Shown here: positions 1 through 11,406 of the stretch, in pieces | Numbering within the stretch: the stretch's first letter is position 1 | Layout: each line of letters starts with the position of its first letter | Source of the DNA: Plasmodium relictum | Taxonomy: Eukaryota; Apicomplexa; Aconoidasida; Haemosporida; Plasmodiidae | Assembly (NCBI RefSeq): GCF_900005765.1 | Contig: NC_041686.1 | Span: 1,178,001-1,242,000, forward strand | Direction: 5' to 3' | Length of the DNA: 64,000 nucleotides | The notes under the pieces: model-generated | Told to the model about the DNA's origin: nothing | The model's input: only the letters and a program-made list of their open reading frames with translations | Database searches by the model: none | Program-made: the position numbers and the translations under genes

Positions 1-2062
1 GAGATTAAAATCAATTTTTATATATGACATAAATATTTATTTTTTAAAATTATAAATTTAAAATGATGCATTTTATATCATTTTTTCAAATTTTTTTTCT
101 CATTATTATGAAGTTAGGAATTTTTTAAATAAATAAGTTCTCTATTATTTTTTTGTTTTATCTTCTTTCCTTTTAAATATTTGTTAATTTTTGTTTTAAA
201 ATATTAAAAGGTTTATTTATTGTTATTATTATGAAATATTTATGAAATATTCCTTTATTTTTATTGCTAATATAAAATAACATTAATTAAAAAAATTAAA
301 ATTATATATATACTATTAAAGAATAGTATTAAAAGTATAGAAACTTTATACTTAAAAATCTTTTTTTTTCATGTATTTAAGTTTATGATAGAGGAAATTT
401 TGTTTCAATTCAATTTTTTAAAAAACAAATTAACCTAGTCTATATTTTTTTATAAAAAAATAAAATTCTTTTAAAAATAGAAAAAAAAAAGTTAATTTTA
501 AAATGCATTTATTTATCATGTATATGAGTTGTTAATCCAATATTTATTGCATATCTCTACATAGTTCTTAGTTCCCATACACATGAATGTATATATGGGA
601 ATTTAATGTAAATTGATATTTTAAGTCTTTTTCATTTTTTTACTTAAAAAGTTTTCTTTCCATTTGAAGAATGTATGTTTCATTGAAACATAATAATAAA
701 ATTAATTTATTAAAAATTAAAAATTTTATAAATAATAAATTATTTAATTTTCTGCTTTTTTTTTTTTCTTGAAAAATATAATGAATAATAATGTATTTAA
801 TAATAAAAAAAAAATAATACTAGGGAATAAAGAGAAAATATAATTTTTATGTACTTGTTAAAATACCTTAAACTTTTTTCATCTTAAAATTATGTAAATT
901 TTTACATTTTCTTTTAATACATATAAAGTATTTTTTTTCTTTTCTTACCTTTATTTTTATTTGGTTTAATTTTTTCTTTTAATATATATAGCATCTAAGG
1001 AGCTTTATAGATTTAAACAGACTCTATATATATTATTTTGATAATTTTCAATTAAATTTTATCAATATTATTGAAGATTTTTTATTTTATTTCATTTATA
1101 TATTAAAATAATTATTTGTAAATATATTACTAGTTTAAATTAAAAAAAAAATATATATATAAAAATATACGTATATATGCCTTTTGTTAAATTTAATTAT
1201 TAACAAATTAATTTTCTTGCCAATTTACAATATAAATGCATTATATATATTTAAAAATAAAAGAATTTTAAAATTAAATAAAAAAACTATTTTAAAAATA
1301 TATAATAAAAAAAAATTGCATGGAGATAAATTATACAAAATGAAAAATTATTAAATTTTCAATGAATCAACTCTTTAATATTTTTTTAAATATGTTTAAA
1401 AAAAAAAAAAATTAAAAAAAATTAGAATTATTTTAAAATTTTCTCTTAAATATGAATATTTGCTTTTATACAATTATCTAAAATAAAATAGATTAAAAAA
1501 TATAAATGCAAAGGCAAAAAAATTTAATTTTTTAACATAGTAATAAGAACTATAATAATACATTATATTACTTTTTTTAAAAATACTCTTAAAGTTTTAC
1601 AATAAGCTTTTTAATATGATAATATTATTTTTTTAATTTATTATTTACTTTTTTTTTTAAATTTACTTTCATATTTAGTAAAATGAAGAATTTACCTTTT
1701 AAAAATTAAACATAAAAATACTATAACACTTAAAATTTTAATATAAGAAATTAAAATACTTTTAAATGCATAAATTTTTTTCTTTTTATATTTAAAATTG
1801 TGTAATTTTTTATTTTTATGTAATTTTGATTGTCTATGTTTAAGCAGATTTCTTTATTTTGTTCATTTATTTTATTTTATTTGTTTATTTTTTTTTTTTT
1901 TTTTTTTGATTATGATTTCTAGTATTATTAATTTACTTTAATATTATTTAAATATATTTATTCTTTTTTTATACTTATACACATTGAATTATTACAAAAA
2001 AAATTGCAAATATATTGAAATATTTCCTAATAAAAAAATATATATATGGCTACATTTTAAAA
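1..2062. other. AT-rich gap upstream of EHD gene
   Basis: This is probably the promoter and 5' UTR region of the EH-domain gene, plus sequence belonging to whatever gene lies left of the window. It is mostly A/T homopolymer runs with no convincing gene. Two short patches are richer in G+C: 516-578, an open frame of 21 codons on the minus strand, and 993-1112, 40 open codons on the plus strand after a TAG acceptor-like site. Both are short enough to arise by chance. Confidence 0.6.
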
Positions 2063-3640
2063 ATGAGGAAGTTTTTTCATAAATCAAAAGAGGAAAATGT
2101 AGTTTATGACAATGTGCTGGATGGATTATATAATTTATATAAAAGTTATATACTAGAATTGGAAAAGGAATATATGTATTATCATTTTTATAAGCCATTA
2201 TTAACAAGTGGAGACTTTTTATCTAAACCAATGATATTGCTACTAGGTCAATATTCTACTGGAAAAACAACTTTTATAAAACATTTAATTGAAAAAGAAT
2301 ACTGTGGAATGAGAATAGGTCCTGAACCAACGACTGATAAATTTGTAGCAGTTATGTATAATGAAAAAGAACAACTAATTCCAGGAAATGCTTTAGTTAG
2401 TGATATAACAAAACCTTTTTCTCAATTAGAAAGTTTTGGTAATAGTTTTTTATCTAAGTTAGAATGTTCTAATACAGCTAGTGAGGTATTAAAATCAATA
2501 ACGATAATTGATACCCCCGGTGTTTTAAGTGGCATAAAGCAAATAAGCAGGGGATATGATTTTGAAAAAGTTATATACTGGTTTGCTCAAAGGGTTGATT
2601 TAATTTTATTAATTTTTGATGCACACAAATTAGACATATCAGATGAATTCAGAAGATGCATACAAGCTATTAAAGGCCAGGATTCAAAAATTCGAATAAT
2701 TTTAAATAAAGCTGATAGTATAAATACGCAACAATTAATGAGAGTATATGGATCTTTAATGTGGTCATTAGGTATTGTAATAAATACACCAGAAGTAAAC
2801 AGAGTTTATATTGGTTCATTTTGGGATAAACAATTATTGCATGATGAAAATAGAAATATTTTTGAGGAAGAAGCTTCTGATTTATATAAAGATATCTCAA
2901 AGATCCCTAGAAATTCTACTATGATAAGACTAAATGATTTTGTCAAAAGATGTAGAACATTAAAAGTACATATTTATCTTTTATCATACTTAAGAAAAAA
3001 ATTACCATTTTTTCGTAAAGATGGAAAAAAAAAAAACTTGATAAATGATTTAGAGACAGTTTATCAAAATGTTTCAAAAGATTTTAATTTGCCGATTGGT
3101 GATTTCCCTCCGGTGCAATTTATGAAAGAAAAGCTTTACGAGATAGATTGGGCAAAAATACCTAAATTAAACATTAAAAAAATAGAAAGAATAAATAAAG
3201 TATTAAACATTCATATACCACAATTATTAGAAATGATACCAAAAGAAAATATGGAAATAGATAAATCGAGAAATGAAAATCAAGAAGGTACAATAGTAGA
3301 AAATAAATTAACTCCATTTTTAGAAATGACTTCAGGAGAAATTCCATTATGGGTTAAGCAGAAATATCTATCTAATCCTATAGATACATCAAAATATTCA
3401 GAGGATTTTTATAAGTTGGGTCCAGATGACTTTGGGAAATTATCAGGTGAAAAAGTCAAGCAAGATCTAATTAAAAGTAAACTACCAAGTTCAATTTTGC
3501 ATAAGATATGGAACTTATCTGATTTAACAAAAGATGGGTATCTTGATCTTTTTGAATATTCTTTAGCAAGGCATTTCATAGAAATGAAAAATGATGGTGT
3601 TGATCTGCCCACAAAGGTACCTAAAGAGATTATACAATAA
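2063..3640 (+). CDS. EHD: EH domain-containing dynamin-like ATPase (EHD)
   Basis: This encodes a 525-residue C-terminal EH-domain protein. The family consists of dynamin-like ATPases that bind and tubulate membranes in endocytic recycling. The sequence shows the P-loop GQYSTGKTT at about residues 62-70, the switch motif DTPG at 150-153 and NKAD at 215-218. A helical middle region follows, then a C-terminal EH domain (about 430-525) with the NPF-binding tryptophan in KIWNLSD and a complete EF-hand loop DLTKDGYLDLFEY. The in-frame ATG at 2015 is possible, but 2063 (AAA-ATG-AGG) gives the usual start directly before the conserved N-terminal helices, so I prefer it. It is a single exon. It converges with IMC1e. 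The family assignment is firm. The specific role in the parasite (endocytic or lipid trafficking) is inferred from the family. Confidence 0.93.
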   Translation: MRKFFHKSKEENVVYDNVLDGLYNLYKSYILELEKEYMYYHFYKPLLTSGDFLSKPMILLLGQYSTGKTTFIKHLIEKEYCGMRIGPEPTTDKFVAVMYNEKEQLIPGNALVSDITKPFSQLESFGNSFLSKLECSNTASEVLKSITIIDTPGVLSGIKQISRGYDFEKVIYWFAQRVDLILLIFDAHKLDISDEFRRCIQAIKGQDSKIRIILNKADSINTQQLMRVYGSLMWSLGIVINTPEVNRVYIGSFWDKQLLHDENRNIFEEEASDLYKDISKIPRNSTMIRLNDFVKRCRTLKVHIYLLSYLRKKLPFFRKDGKKKNLINDLETVYQNVSKDFNLPIGDFPPVQFMKEKLYEIDWAKIPKLNIKKIERINKVLNIHIPQLLEMIPKENMEIDKSRNENQEGTIVENKLTPFLEMTSGEIPLWVKQKYLSNPIDTSKYSEDFYKLGPDDFGKLSGEKVKQDLIKSKLPSSILHKIWNLSDLTKDGYLDLFEYSLARHFIEMKNDGVDLPTKVPKEIIQ

Positions 3641-6199
3641 TTTATATAATAATTTTAGATGATTATTAGAAGTTGTATAATATCCTCAAAAATATCAAAT
3701 ACACATACATTAACATGTAAAAAAAAAAAAAAAGGCATTAAAATTAATTATTTTATTTAAGATAATCTTATTATACTATTAAAAATTGTCATAATTTGTT
3801 ATAAATTTTTTTTTTTTTATTAAAAAATAATATAAAATATTAAGTATTTATGTAAAATCATTTGTTTTGTATTTTTTGTTTTTTTTAAAGTTGAGTAAAA
3901 TATATATTACATATTTGTATAAAAATTTTAATATTTTTTTGATATAACAACAATATTTATTTTTATATTATTCCTTATTTTTTATTTTTTTTTATTTCCA
4001 AAATGCGAAATAAAAGTATTTTTTTTTATTATATCATATACATATATATACACTTATATTTTTTTATAATAAATAAGTTTTTGTATAAAATATAAAAATT
4101 TGTTTTTATGCATAAAAAAATCTTTATATAAAAATAGAATATATATTTTAAATGTTCTTTATTTTTATTTTTAATTTATTAGGTAAAAACCTTAGTTTTT
4201 CATATATATATATATATATCAAAATAAAAAAAACAAATACAGTATTGATAATGTTTAATAATTTAACTTTTAATGAATGTGACACTTTATTTTATTTATG
4301 AATTAAATTTATTATTTTATTTAATTTATTCTTTTTTTTATTTTATTGATTTATTTCACTATATTTTTATTTTGGTAACTTTGTTATTATATTTATTAAA
4401 AGCTTTGCTTTTTTATGGTTTTTCTATTTTATTAAACAAAAGTAATAATAAATTATTTTTTTTACAAATATTAAAAATAATTCCTATAAAAAAAAAATAT
4501 TCAATTAAAAAAAATTGAAATATTGACATTGTTTTGTCTTTTTTATTCTAAATGCATTAAAAAAAAAAAATGAAATATTAATAATTTGATTGGAACGAAT
4601 ATAATGATATTATGCTTTTAGTATTCTTATACAACTATATTTTTTTTAATTTTTTCAATTTTTTTCTTATTCTTTTATTATAAATAAAAGTATATGAATC
4701 TAATAATAGAAAAGAATGATTATTTACTGTTATTCATTTAATCTGTTATATATATATATTCAAAAAAATATAAAAAATAATTATGAATAATTAAAAAAAA
4801 AAATTCCGAAAAAAGTTTCATATTTTAGCAAATTCTATTAAAAACTTAACAAAATAGCTTAAATTTTTGTTTTTATCACGTAGTATCTAATATGACATAA
4901 ATATTTTTCTTTCCACAAAATTCTAAAAGTTTGATAAGCATAAATATTAATTTTTTTAATACCTTATGTATCAAATTTTTTAAAAAGTAAAAAAATGATT
5001 TTTAGTAATATGCAAAAAAACTTGAAATTTTAATATCTTCAAGATTAAAATTTTAATAAAAGATCAATATATGCATGTCTAATATTAGAATCCTAATACT
5101 ATTTAAAACATATTATACTTTTTTCTCAAGAAAAAAATATATAAAAACAAAAAAGATTGATGTATTAAATAATGTTATATATATATATGCATATGCATAC
5201 ATGTGTAACATTAGTATTGGATTCAGAATTTTTCGAAATGAAATATATAAAAAGAAAATGAAAAAATATAGACATGTGGCTATATTTTTTTTTTTTTTTT
5301 TTTTTTGAAGCTGCACATTTAGTTAAGCTATTTCCAGAAATAAAATGATAGAATAATGTAAAGAAATTTTTTTTTTCTATAATTCATTAGAGTACATTTA
5401 ACAAAAAAAAAAAATGTTAAACAGACGCATTTGCATAGACCAAGAGGTTTTTTATTTAGAATACTTATATACATTATATAAACAAATTTAATATATCAAT
5501 GCAAAAAAAAATTTAATTATTAAGAATGTTTTAAGAAAAAAAAATAATAGTAATAATATTATAAGAAATAATTTCTATATAAATTGTTTTCATAAAAATA
5601 ATTATGTGTTACTTTATTAGATTTCTTTTTTTTTTTTTTTAAGTCAGTTTTATTAAAAAAAAAAAAAAAGAATAAAATAACTTTTATAAGACAAAGAAAG
5701 AACAACATAAAATAATTAAAATATTAATAAAAAAAAAAAAAAAATGGACTATATATATATGCATAAATATCAAAAGCATATATTTTTACAATTAATAAAA
5801 AAATAATTATACACATTGCATTTTATAAAGCAAAACTATAAAAACTGAAAAAAAAGAAATTATCATTTGTAATAGGAAAAAGTGATAAAAGGAAATTTAA
5901 TAAATAATTTTAGAGTAATTGAGAAATTTATTCTTTTTGTCTAATAAAAATACATATATTTATTTCATACTATTACAATAGTTACAGGCTCTTTATTGTG
6001 CTTTTTTATGTTTTTTTATACTATATTATTTTATAATGTTTTAAATTATTTTTCATTATGTAGTTTTAAACCTTATTATCCTATATTACTTTACATAATA
6101 TTTTATATTATTTTATTTATTTAAATTAATTTCATTATTTCAGTATTTATTTTATATATATATATATATATTTTACATTAATCAAATATATTTCAAATA
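3641..6199. other. Convergent gap, EHD 3' / IMC1e 3'
   Basis: This 2.6 kb lies between the 3' ends of EHD and IMC1e and should hold both 3' UTRs. It is homopolymer-rich. An 81-residue hydrophobic frame at 4273-4518 looks like low-complexity noise. The stretch 5414-5715 is denser and may hold a two-exon micro-gene, listed separately. Confidence 0.6.
5414..5715 (+). CDS. Possible two-exon micro-gene (hypothetical)
   Basis: An ATG in good context (AAAAATG, 5414) opens the frame MLNRRICIDQE and is followed by a GT at 5447. A T-rich tract ending in AAG at 5641-5643 precedes the in-frame segment 5644-5715, which reads SVLLKKKKKNKITF, then IRQRKNNIK and a stop. Intron phase (0/0) agrees. The joined product would be 34 basic residues. 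If unspliced, the first frame instead runs 25 codons to a stop at 5491. I do not recognise the product. Local G+C content and codon choice look more like coding sequence than the surroundings, but a stretch this short could be chance. The donor GTTTTT is weak. Confidence 0.2.
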
Positions 6200-7648
6200 T
6201 TAAGTTTGTTCATTATGAATTGGAGGAATAGTAGCTGACATAGTATTATAGATATGATTAGGGCCATTATTATTGTTATTGTAATTTATAGAATTATTAT
6301 TTTTAAAAATATTATTACTATCATATGGATTATTGCTCATACTAGAAGTACAGTAGTTCATATTTTGTAAATTTTGGTTGTTATTAGGATAATTTAAGTT
6401 TATATTAGGGGGTATTGACTTATTGCCATTGTTGTATGTATATCTATTGGTATCATTAAAATTTTGATTCATAAATATATTATTAGAAGAAAAATTACCT
6501 TTCATATTTGGATTTTGAGAATGAAATTGATCAGGATTCTTATCGTTGTGTAACAATAATTCTACGGAAGGGTTCATCTTTGATGTTCTTGTATTACTTT
6601 TATTACAATTAATCATAAAACAATTATTTTGGTTTGATCTATTTCTTGGTATATCTATATTATCTTCTTGATAATATAAAGGTAACAAATGTGGGTTATT
6701 CATAGCATCCTTAGGTATAGGATGTTCAATAATGCGTTGTACATGCACAGGTACAGGAATTTCTTTATACCTTGCCTCAATTTTAGGGCATAAAAATTCT
6801 TGAACAATTTGCAACTCTACAGGTACAGGAACGTTTCTATCAACTAATTTTTCAACAGGGAAAGTTCTGTAATGAGCCATAGGAACTTCCACAGGCTTCG
6901 GTATATGGCGATATTGAGGAGATACAATATTTCTATAAATATGTTGAACATGTGGTACTTCAACAACTTTCTCAACATGAAATGGTCTATCAACAACTTG
7001 CGTATAAGGAATATCTTTTTTTACTACTTCAGGAATATATTCAGGTACTTCTTGAATTTTTTCAATGTTTATATTTTTCAATTCAATTTGAGGTATTTCA
7101 ACAATTTTTTCTTTGATAACCTTTTTAGGTACAGGTATAATTCTTTCTTGAACCATTACTTTTGGTACTTCTATAATTTTTTCTTGATATACATATTGAG
7201 GTACTTCTACAATTTTGTCAACAACTTTAATTTGAGGAACCTCAACAATTTTTTCTTGAAAAATTGTTTTAGGGCATTTTTTTATTCTTTCATGAATTAC
7301 AGGCTTTGGTACGTGTATAAGTTTTTCTTGTAAAATAACATGAGGTACTTCTACTATTTTTTCTATATACTGTACTTGAGGAACTTCTATAATTTTTTCT
7401 TCAATTTCTGGTTTCAATATTTCTACAATTTTTTCTTGGATTAGTGGTTTCAAAATTCTCGCATTTTTTGGTGGATTCTCCAAAAATTTTTCCACATTTT
7501 CCTGTCCAATATCATGAGAAAATGTTTTTTCTTCCATTGAATAAAAATTTTCATTCATTTCATTTCTTATTGTGTTTTCATTTCTTTGTTCGCAACAACA
7601 ATAACCATAACTTTTGCATTTAGATGGTTGATAGCATTTATTAAACAT
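6200..7648 (-). CDS. IMC1e: Alveolin, inner membrane complex protein IMC1e
   Basis: This encodes a 482-residue alveolin, a filament protein of the subpellicular network that lies under the inner membrane complex and gives zoite stages their shape and strength. The N-terminus carries a cysteine cluster (C5, C11, C17-C19), a likely palmitoylation or cross-linking site. Residues about 60-315 are the alveolin domain: many EKIVEVPQ-like units with alternating charged and Val/Pro residues. The C-terminal third (from about 330) is Asn-rich and has no cysteine motif. It is a single exon. It lies head to head with IMC1a, which also begins MFNKC. The IMC1e name, rather than another alveolin, rests on gene order next to IMC1a and EHD as I recall it for Plasmodium. 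The alveolin assignment itself is certain. Confidence 0.9.
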   Translation of the reverse strand: MFNKCYQPSKCKSYGYCCCEQRNENTIRNEMNENFYSMEEKTFSHDIGQENVEKFLENPPKNARILKPLIQEKIVEILKPEIEEKIIEVPQVQYIEKIVEVPHVILQEKLIHVPKPVIHERIKKCPKTIFQEKIVEVPQIKVVDKIVEVPQYVYQEKIIEVPKVMVQERIIPVPKKVIKEKIVEIPQIELKNINIEKIQEVPEYIPEVVKKDIPYTQVVDRPFHVEKVVEVPHVQHIYRNIVSPQYRHIPKPVEVPMAHYRTFPVEKLVDRNVPVPVELQIVQEFLCPKIEARYKEIPVPVHVQRIIEHPIPKDAMNNPHLLPLYYQEDNIDIPRNRSNQNNCFMINCNKSNTRTSKMNPSVELLLHNDKNPDQFHSQNPNMKGNFSSNNIFMNQNFNDTNRYTYNNGNKSIPPNINLNYPNNNQNLQNMNYCTSSMSNNPYDSNNIFKNNNSINYNNNNNGPNHIYNTMSATIPPIHNEQT

Positions 7649-10492
7649 TATTAAATATTTTTCTAGTGAACAAAAAAAAAAAAAAAGGTAATAAAAATAT
7701 TAAATATAAAAATGGTAAAAATTATAAATGACCATTAAGGGTAAATATTATAAATGTTGAAGAACAAAATTATAAGCAAAAATTATGAATACAAATTGAG
7801 AATAAAATTGCCAGTTTTATTTTGTTATATGAGCAAAATATAATAGTTTATAAAATTGAAAACTATTTTAGAATATCCCATAGGAATTTAAAACTCATAA
7901 TATGTAACGAATTCTTAAAATCTATTAAAAAAAACAGACAAAAAAACAAAAAAAAAAAAAAAGTAAAAATACATAAAAATAAATGAACAAATAGGTAAAT
8001 AATTACAGAAATGTGTCGGAATTAATGTTTAAACTAATTTAAACATTATTTAATTTTAATTAAACACAATATTATTTATATTAATTAATTATAATTCTTT
8101 ACAATAGTGTATTTTTTTTTTTTTAATTTTTAATTTATATATATTTATAAAAAAAAATATACATATTATATGTATATGTGTAAAAAAATATAACGTTGCT
8201 TTTATATTTGGGAAAAAAAAAAAAAGAAAAAAAAAAATTCATCCAAAACGAAAAAATAATTAGGAAAATTGTAGATTCATGCACATAAATCGCGTGTGCG
8301 AAAAGATTTATAAAAGTTTTAATAGATATTAGATATAATTTTTTCGCTTCTCTTCTTTTATTTTTTTAAGAATTAAAATGAAAATTGTTATATACATATA
8401 TCAGTATTTTTTAATTAGACAATTAAATTTAATTTAAGAGTAAAAAGTAAATTGGAAATTTTTTTTTGATAAGAAAAACATGTGTGTAAAAATTGTCTGT
8501 ATACCTTATATTATTTTGGAAAGAATAATTATTATATGATGTTGCACATTTAAGTTTCTACTAAATATATTATAGTATAAACACAGTATGAGTATTTTAT
8601 TTTTTTACAAAAAACGTTATTTCCTTTTAGTTTCCTATTTATGACTTAAAATTTTTTTTTATTTTTGATCATAATTTATTAAAGAATGTATAATTTTTAT
8701 TTTTATAAGATAAAACTGAAAAAAAAAATTTTGAGAAAATATACTTTTATGTAATAACTAATATTCATATACTTATATTCATTTATATTTATATATTTAA
8801 TAATTTATTTACTGATCCCACTTGTTTATTTATCCTGTTTTTTTCTTTATTTATTATTTATATAACATGCATTATAGTGCAATAAAAGCATAAATATATA
8901 TATATTTTTTTTTTTTGTCGTTCTTATAATTGTTATAAAGCTATTTTGGAAAAACAAAGACACAAATATTAGGATACATAAGATATAAAACTGATAATCA
9001 TATAATTAAAAAAATATATATTTTACTTATATTGTGTTAAATGAATAGAAAAATAATACTTTTTTTTAAAAAATGGAAAAGTATATTTTAAAAATGTAAG
9101 AGAAAATAATGGGGAAATTTATTTTAAATAAATATAACTTGTATATTTATTAAATGAATTCTCAATGATTTTATATATATATATACAATATTACAATAAT
9201 TTTCTTAACAACATTCAATATATATAAAAAGAAAAAATTATAATTTTTGATTGCTTTAAAATAAGAATTTTTCACTTTCAAAGCAATGAAAATATAGAAA
9301 TAGTAATACTTAAAATGTAATTACAATTTTCCATTTAAAACAAAAAAAAAGAAATTGTGTTGATTCTGGCTTATTATAATTTAAATCTCAGTTATCTATA
9401 TTTTTTTTTATAGATACATATATAATGTATCAAAGTCAATAAAGGAAGATAATAAAGCAAAAATATCTTTATCTAAAACTTAAAAAATTATTAATCAAAA
9501 TAAAAATATATTATGTATAAGAATCGCAAATGATATGTTATATAAATTTGTATGTATATGCTAATTGCATTTTTTTTTTTTTTAAACGTATATTACCTAT
9601 AATATTTTGTTTTATCTTGAAACCAGATTAAGATTAAAAAAAAAATTGATAGACAAACTTAAATTTTAAAAAAATTTATATTTTTATTAAAAGTTATTTT
9701 TTAAAGTGCACTTTTTTTAGTGATCGTGGAATAATTTATATTCAAAAAGAATATTCTTTGAATCATCTTAGAAAATATAATTTATTTTATTATGATTAAA
9801 AAAAAAAAAAAAACATATAAAGAGCATTATCCAGTGAAAAATATATGCATACATTATATAAAGGATGTACTTACTAAAAATAATACATTAAATTGAAATT
9901 GAAATTTTCTATTAAGAATAAATTAATGGAACTATTTTAAATTAAATTTCTCATTTTTATAATCACATATAATTTTGTATTTCTTCTATATAAAATAAAG
10001 AATATACCTTAATTTCAAGAAAAAGTTACTTGTACTTTTCCCTTTTTCTTTTTTATTATTCTATTTTTATTTAAGAAACTAAAAAAAAAATTTACTAGTT
10101 TTCTAGCTTATGAATATAGATATAAATGAACACTTTTTTTTAATAATCTATATTTTGAAAATTTTCCTGTTTTTAAGAAGATATCGTTTGATAAGATAAA
10201 ATTTTGAAAAAGTAGAAATTTAAAATTTTTATGTGAAAATAGAAAGAACATTTATTTCTATCCAAAAGTGATGCATCAAATGAATTAAGCTTACAATATT
10301 AATTATTAAAATAAGCATATTCACATATATATATATATAAAATTACATATTTATAAATAATTTCATATATAAATTAAACGGAAGCCATTTAAAATATGCA
10401 CATAATTGCATTCACCTAAAAATGGTTCTATACCTAATAGTACACGTACATTAAAGTATCAAAATATAGAAGAAAATATATATATATATATA

Positions 10493-10498
10493 TGCATG
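10493..10498. promoter_or_regulatory. TGCATG motif upstream of IMC1a
   Basis: TGCATG lies 0.9 kb upstream of the IMC1a start. The core GCATG is the known recognition element of the sporozoite ApiAP2 factor AP2-Sp, and IMC1a is a sporozoite pellicle protein in studied species. The site is seen in the sequence. Its function is inference, and the same hexamer also occurs by chance elsewhere in the window. Confidence 0.3.
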
Positions 10499-10947
10499 AA
10501 TATAATTTTTTTTTAAGATTATGGAATTTGAATTAATTAGTTAAGTAATTCTATACAATACACAATATTTTATTTTTTAAAGAATCCCAAATTATATTTT
10601 TTTATAATTTAATAGAAACATATAGAAATATTTTCTGAAATTGTATACAATATTTTTTTAATTAAAAATATAAAAATAACTTTTAAAATATCTATGAGAA
10701 AATTTTTTTTCTTAAATAATTTTATATATTTTATTTGCTTTCATTAATAGAATTAATCTAAAATATAAACACTTTTTTTTCAGTGACAAGGAATATTACA
10801 AAAGGCTAATAAAAGGCCTATTATATTTTTTTTTATTAAAAAGATATATAAATTGCTTGCACACTTTAAGATAGTCTAAGATATAAATTTAAAAAAAAAA
10901 AAAGAACAAAGAAAAAACTATTTATTAGTGTTGTTGTAAATAATTAT

Positions 10948-10953
10948 TGCATG
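10948..10953. promoter_or_regulatory. Second TGCATG motif upstream of IMC1a
   Basis: This is a second copy of the AP2-Sp-like core, about 450 bases upstream of the IMC1a ATG, in the sequence ATTGCATGTGTG. That is within the distance where Plasmodium promoter elements are usually found. Confidence 0.35.
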
Positions 10954-11406
10954 TGTGTATTGTAACTAACAATAATTATTTTAAAAATTGTAATAATATA
11001 GAAAGCATAAATATCTTCATAAAAAAAAACTAGTCATTATAAGATTTTACCTATTAAAATTTTTGTCTCTTCCATAAATAAAAAAATAATATAATTATAG
11101 ATAAAAAAAGAAATAAGAAGAAAAAAAAAAATTAAATGTAAATATAAATATAAATAAATGTATATATACATATATTAGTTTTATTAATATTTTGAAAAAT
11201 TTTAGTAATAAGAGCATCTTACATAGACCTTTTTTCAACATTGTATTTTTTTATGATTTTAATTCTTGAACTATTCTAAATATTAAATTAAAAAAAAATT
11301 TTTTTTTCTTATTTTTTAATTTAAAAAAAAAAAATAAAATTTAAAGATTTCAAAATATAATTTACTATAATTGATGTCTACATTTTTATTATTTTGAAGA
11401 AGAAAA

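Larger units (their letters stand above)
7649..11406. promoter_or_regulatory. Shared divergent promoter region of IMC1e and IMC1a
   Basis: This 3.76 kb lies between two divergently transcribed alveolin genes and must hold both promoters and 5' UTRs. I see no coding sequence. Sites that stand out from the A/T background are TGCATG at 10493-10498 and 10948-10953, GTACACGTAC at 10440-10449, a G+C-richer patch at 10381-10450, CGCGTGTGCG at about 8291-8300, and an imperfect inverted repeat at 9739-9762 (ATTCAAAAAGAATATTCTTT). Regulation of either gene by these sites is inference. Confidence 0.6.

Noticed and set aside
4273-4518. 81-codon hydrophobic frame
   Set aside because: Composition is Phe/Leu/Ile/Tyr from T-rich DNA with no splice context or motif. 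Frames of this length are expected by chance in such DNA.
6872-7333. 153-codon plus-strand frame rich in Asn/Phe/Tyr
   Set aside because: It lies antisense within the IMC1e alveolin domain; the VPV-type repeat keeps the opposite strand open.
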